A stretch of 5,266 nt of DNA, taken from the NCBI GenBank assembly GCA_022013615.1, contig JAKLQB010000019.1:1-5266 (forward strand), in the 5' to 3' direction. The notes under the pieces were generated by a model. The model was given only the letters and a program-made list of their open reading frames with translations, had not been told where the DNA came from and did not search any database. Positions 3,895-5,266 of this stretch are shown piece after piece. Made by a program: the position numbers and the translations under genes. How positions within the stretch are numbered: position 1 is the first letter of the stretch; each line of letters begins with the position of its first letter. The DNA comes from Desulfobacterales bacterium. GTDB taxonomy: Bacteria; Desulfobacterota; DSM-4660; Desulfatiglandales; Desulfatiglandaceae.

Positions 3895-4260
3895 AAAAGT
3901 GAGAACAATTTGGGTGCAAAAAGGGTCCTTGCTGTTGACCTTAACCCGCTTTGCGTGAGGACTGCGAATGAAAATGTCCGATTAAACGACCTTAACGGGA
4001 TCAACCGAGTGGTTGAAGGGCCGGCAGAGGATTTTGTAAATGAAGCCGCAGATTTAGTGATCGCGAATATTCATAAGGAGATAATCGGAAGACTCCTCCA
4101 AAAAGAAGGCTTTCGCAAGAAGGACAGGCTTATCATTTCAGGTCTGATGAGAAGTCAGTATCGAGAAATCAAGGCACGACTGGGAAGTTATGATTTCAGG
4201 ATTGTCCATGAGTGGGACTATGATATGACGTGGTTCACGATGCTGGCGGAGATTGGTTAA
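3883..4260 (+). pseudogene. prmA: 5'-truncated ribosomal protein L11 methyltransferase (PrmA-like) fragment
   Basis: PrmA methylates ribosomal protein L11 using S-adenosylmethionine and is normally about 290-320 residues. This 125-residue frame matches only the C-terminal part of the catalytic domain. LGAKRVLAVDLNP (10-22) is the second strand with the acidic ribose-binding residue, followed by ANENVRLND (28-36), DLVIANI (57-63), IISGLM (84-89) and WDYDMTWFTMLA (111-122). The substrate-binding N-terminal domain and the glycine-rich SAM motif I (GTGSGIL type) are missing. The residues before position 10, GKGKSENN, may be an eroded trace of it. The frame is closed by TGA at 3871 and has only a TTG start without a ribosome-binding site. 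The sequence is otherwise open and well conserved, suggesting recent deletion. Near-identical short sequences flank it at 3881 and 4251. Confidence 0.75.
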
Positions 4261-4265
4261 GTGGT
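4251..4265 (+). repeat. Short direct repeat, right copy, spanning the prmA stop codon
   Basis: GATTGGTTAAGTGGT contains the TAA that ends the prmA frame. It resembles the sequence at 3881-3894, and its GTTAAGTGGT part is also the left arm of an inverted repeat with ACCATTTAAC at 4358-4367. Confidence 0.35.
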
Positions 4266-4367
4266 TAGGCTGTTGAGTGGTGTATTAGTGTCCCCTGAGC
4301 AAATTCTCTTCTTTTCAACAACCCCACTATTCAACCAGAAAACAAATCAAATACTCCACCATTTAAC
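4256..4367. repeat. Imperfect inverted repeat of GTTAAGTGGT-type units upstream of the thioesterase gene
   Basis: GTTAAGTGGT (4256-4265) is mirrored by ACCATTTAAC (4358-4367), ten positions with one G.T pair. Inside, GTTGAGTGG-like text near 4272-4280 and CACTATTCAAC near 4325-4335 are weaker inverted relatives. The 125-base gap between the prmA remnant and the thioesterase gene therefore looks like degenerate copies of a TTGAGTGG-type unit in both orientations. Function is unknown. Confidence 0.35.
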
Positions 4368-4373
4368 TAAAAA

Positions 4374-4377
4374 GAGG
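4374..4377 (+). promoter_or_regulatory. Ribosome-binding site of the thioesterase gene
   Basis: GAGG lies eight bases upstream of the ATG at 4386, which fixes this start. No convincing promoter was found in the repeat-rich gap upstream. Confidence 0.65.
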
Positions 4378-4385
4378 ATGCATAA

Positions 4386-4877
4386 ATGTCCGAAGAGAAG
4401 AGGGTTACAATCAAAAAATTACAGGGACACAACTGTTTTGCCTGCGGAACGGCCAATCCCATTGGGTTGAATTTGCAATTTTATCGTTTTGGTGATGCCG
4501 TTTATTCTGATATTACCCTGGGGAAGAATCATGAGGGCTGGGAAAATGTGGCACACGGCGGCATTGTGTCTACCCTGCTTGACGAAGTTATGTCCTGGAC
4601 GATTATGTATTTTAAAAAGATATTTTTAGTGACCAGGAAAATGGAGGTTAAGTACATCAGGCCGGTATTGATTGGAACACCCTTAGTAATTAAGGGAGAG
4701 GTCATGGACGACTCGAAACCTCCCAGGATAAAGGCCAGAGCAGATATCCGGGATAATGAAAGCAATCTCCTTGTGAGAAGTCTTGGCGAGTTTGTCGAAC
4801 TGCCTATGGAAAAGCTTTCTTCGGTCCCTGAAGGGTTGAAAGAGGAAATGCTCTCACTGTTCAGTAATTTCGAGTAA
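4386..4877 (+). CDS. PaaI-type hotdog-fold thioesterase family protein
   Basis: Proteins of this class hydrolyse acyl-CoA or related thioesters; the substrate here is not evident. The 163-residue length is typical for one hotdog domain. HNCFACGTANPIGLNLQF (15-32) is the Cys-x-x-Cys-Gly N-terminal segment seen in a subgroup of these proteins. A strand follows, then HEGWENVAHGGIVSTLLDEVMSW (49-71), the signature central helix with HGG and the Asp-Glu pair that normally supplies catalytic and structural residues. KYIRPVLIGTPLVIKGEV (90-107) is the next conserved strand pair. It is preceded by a GAGG ribosome-binding site. The antiporter-like gene begins 46 bases downstream without an obvious terminator, so cotranscription is plausible, although no functional link is apparent. 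Confidence 0.85.
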   Translation: MSEEKRVTIKKLQGHNCFACGTANPIGLNLQFYRFGDAVYSDITLGKNHEGWENVAHGGIVSTLLDEVMSWTIMYFKKIFLVTRKMEVKYIRPVLIGTPLVIKGEVMDDSKPPRIKARADIRDNESNLLVRSLGEFVELPMEKLSSVPEGLKEEMLSLFSNFE

Positions 4878-4907
4878 TTCGCCGGAATATATTGGGTTAA
4901 TACTGTC

Positions 4908-4914
4908 AGGAGGT
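4908..4914 (+). promoter_or_regulatory. Ribosome-binding site of the antiporter gene
   Basis: AGGAGGT precedes the ATG at 4924 by nine bases. This near-perfect Shine-Dalgarno sequence supports that start rather than the shadow frames of this segment. Confidence 0.75.
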
Positions 4915-4923
4915 AACTGATAA

Positions 4924-5266
4924 ATGAAATTTGTGAAGTTGATAGTGATGATTTTTGTGCTGAGTAGTTTTGTATTTTTGGTTTCGGCTGTGGTATTTGA
5001 TAATACGGTTGAGGCAACGCAAGATACAGGGACAGGGCATGTTGCCGGAGAGACAGGACACGGTGATGTACATGCCGATTCAGGATCGCATGGCCATGGG
5101 CATATCAATCTGGGAGAGGTCCTTCCCCTATGGAGCTGTATCCCATTTGCCTGTATGCTCCTTTCCATTGCGCTCTTTCCACTTTTGGCTCCAAGGTTGT
5201 GGCAACATCATTGCGGAAAGGTCTCTGCTTTTTGTTCTGTATCTTCAGAGCTCCCCTTTTTGATGG
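4924..5266 (+). CDS. Na+/H+ antiporter-type membrane protein, N-terminal part (runs off the window)
   Basis: The first 114 residues are present. Residues 1-31 (MKFVKLIVMIFVLSSFVFLV core, ending VEA) form a signal peptide or first membrane helix with a plausible cleavage after Ala31. A polar linker with six histidines follows (H39, H46, H50, H56, H58, H60). Then comes NLGEVLPLWSCIPF (62-75), which leads into a membrane helix ending LFPLLAP (84-90), then W-x-HH-x-GKVSAF (93-103). This order resembles the start of NhaD/CitMHS-type sodium:proton antiporters of the ion-transporter superfamily, by recollection. They exchange Na+ for H+ across the inner membrane. Most of the transporter lies beyond the window. 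Residues 104-110 (CSVSSEL) look more polar than expected for the next helix, so a sequencing error or local divergence is possible. Confidence 0.7.
   Translation, partial: MKFVKLIVMIFVLSSFVFLVSAVVFDNTVEATQDTGTGHVAGETGHGDVHADSGSHGHGHINLGEVLPLWSCIPFACMLLSIALFPLLAPRLWQHHCGKVSAFCSVSSELPFLM

Noticed and set aside
4529..5168. Minus-strand frames of 162 and 104 codons
   Set aside because: They lie opposite the thioesterase and antiporter genes, are Ser/Pro-rich shadows, and have no supporting start signals.

Overview
The base composition, the strong E. coli-like sigma70 promoters and Shine-Dalgarno sites, and the protein families suggest a Gram-negative bacterium. Desulfobacterota (former deltaproteobacteria) is my best guess. 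It rests on recollection of similar antiporter, DUF2080 and KptA-like proteins, not on a search.

Layout. (1) Positions 1-183 lie downstream of trpD and hold a sigma70-type minus-strand promoter, a near-palindrome and the likely first codons of a gene leaving the window. (2) Positions 184-1527, minus strand, form a complete tryptophan-regulated unit: TTGACA promoter, short leader peptide with tandem Trp codons (Ser-Trp-Trp-Arg-Thr-Ser, the same WWRTS as E. coli TrpL), pause hairpin, potential antiterminator, two successive Rho-independent terminators, then trpD. (3) Positions 1528-1847 hold no convincing gene, only an orphan strong ribosome-binding site. (4) Positions 1848-2533, minus strand, hold a small DUF2080 protein followed by a GNAT acetyltransferase. 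(5) Positions 2534-3021 hold a 43-codon plus-strand ORF resembling the start of a transglutaminase-like protein, and a GC-rich hairpin repeat. (6) Positions 3022-3819, minus strand, hold a divergent Tpt1/KptA-type RNA 2'-phosphotransferase. (7) Positions 3883-4260, plus strand, hold the 3' half of a prmA-type methyltransferase gene without its N-terminal half. (8) Positions 4386-5266, plus strand, hold a hotdog-fold PaaI-like thioesterase and the 5' end of a Na+/H+ antiporter-type membrane protein.

The most coherent system is the trp attenuator. Low charged tRNA-Trp should stall the ribosome on the two Trp codons. That frees a segment able to pair with the first terminator's ascending arm, so RNA polymerase continues into trpD. 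Unusually, the gene behind the attenuator is trpD alone; no trpE or trpG lies between them, and a separate promoter follows trpD.

The rest looks like a loosely organised accessory stretch: single genes, two gene remnants, and repeats near the remnants. I see no tRNA, rRNA, CRISPR array, insertion sequence or attachment site.
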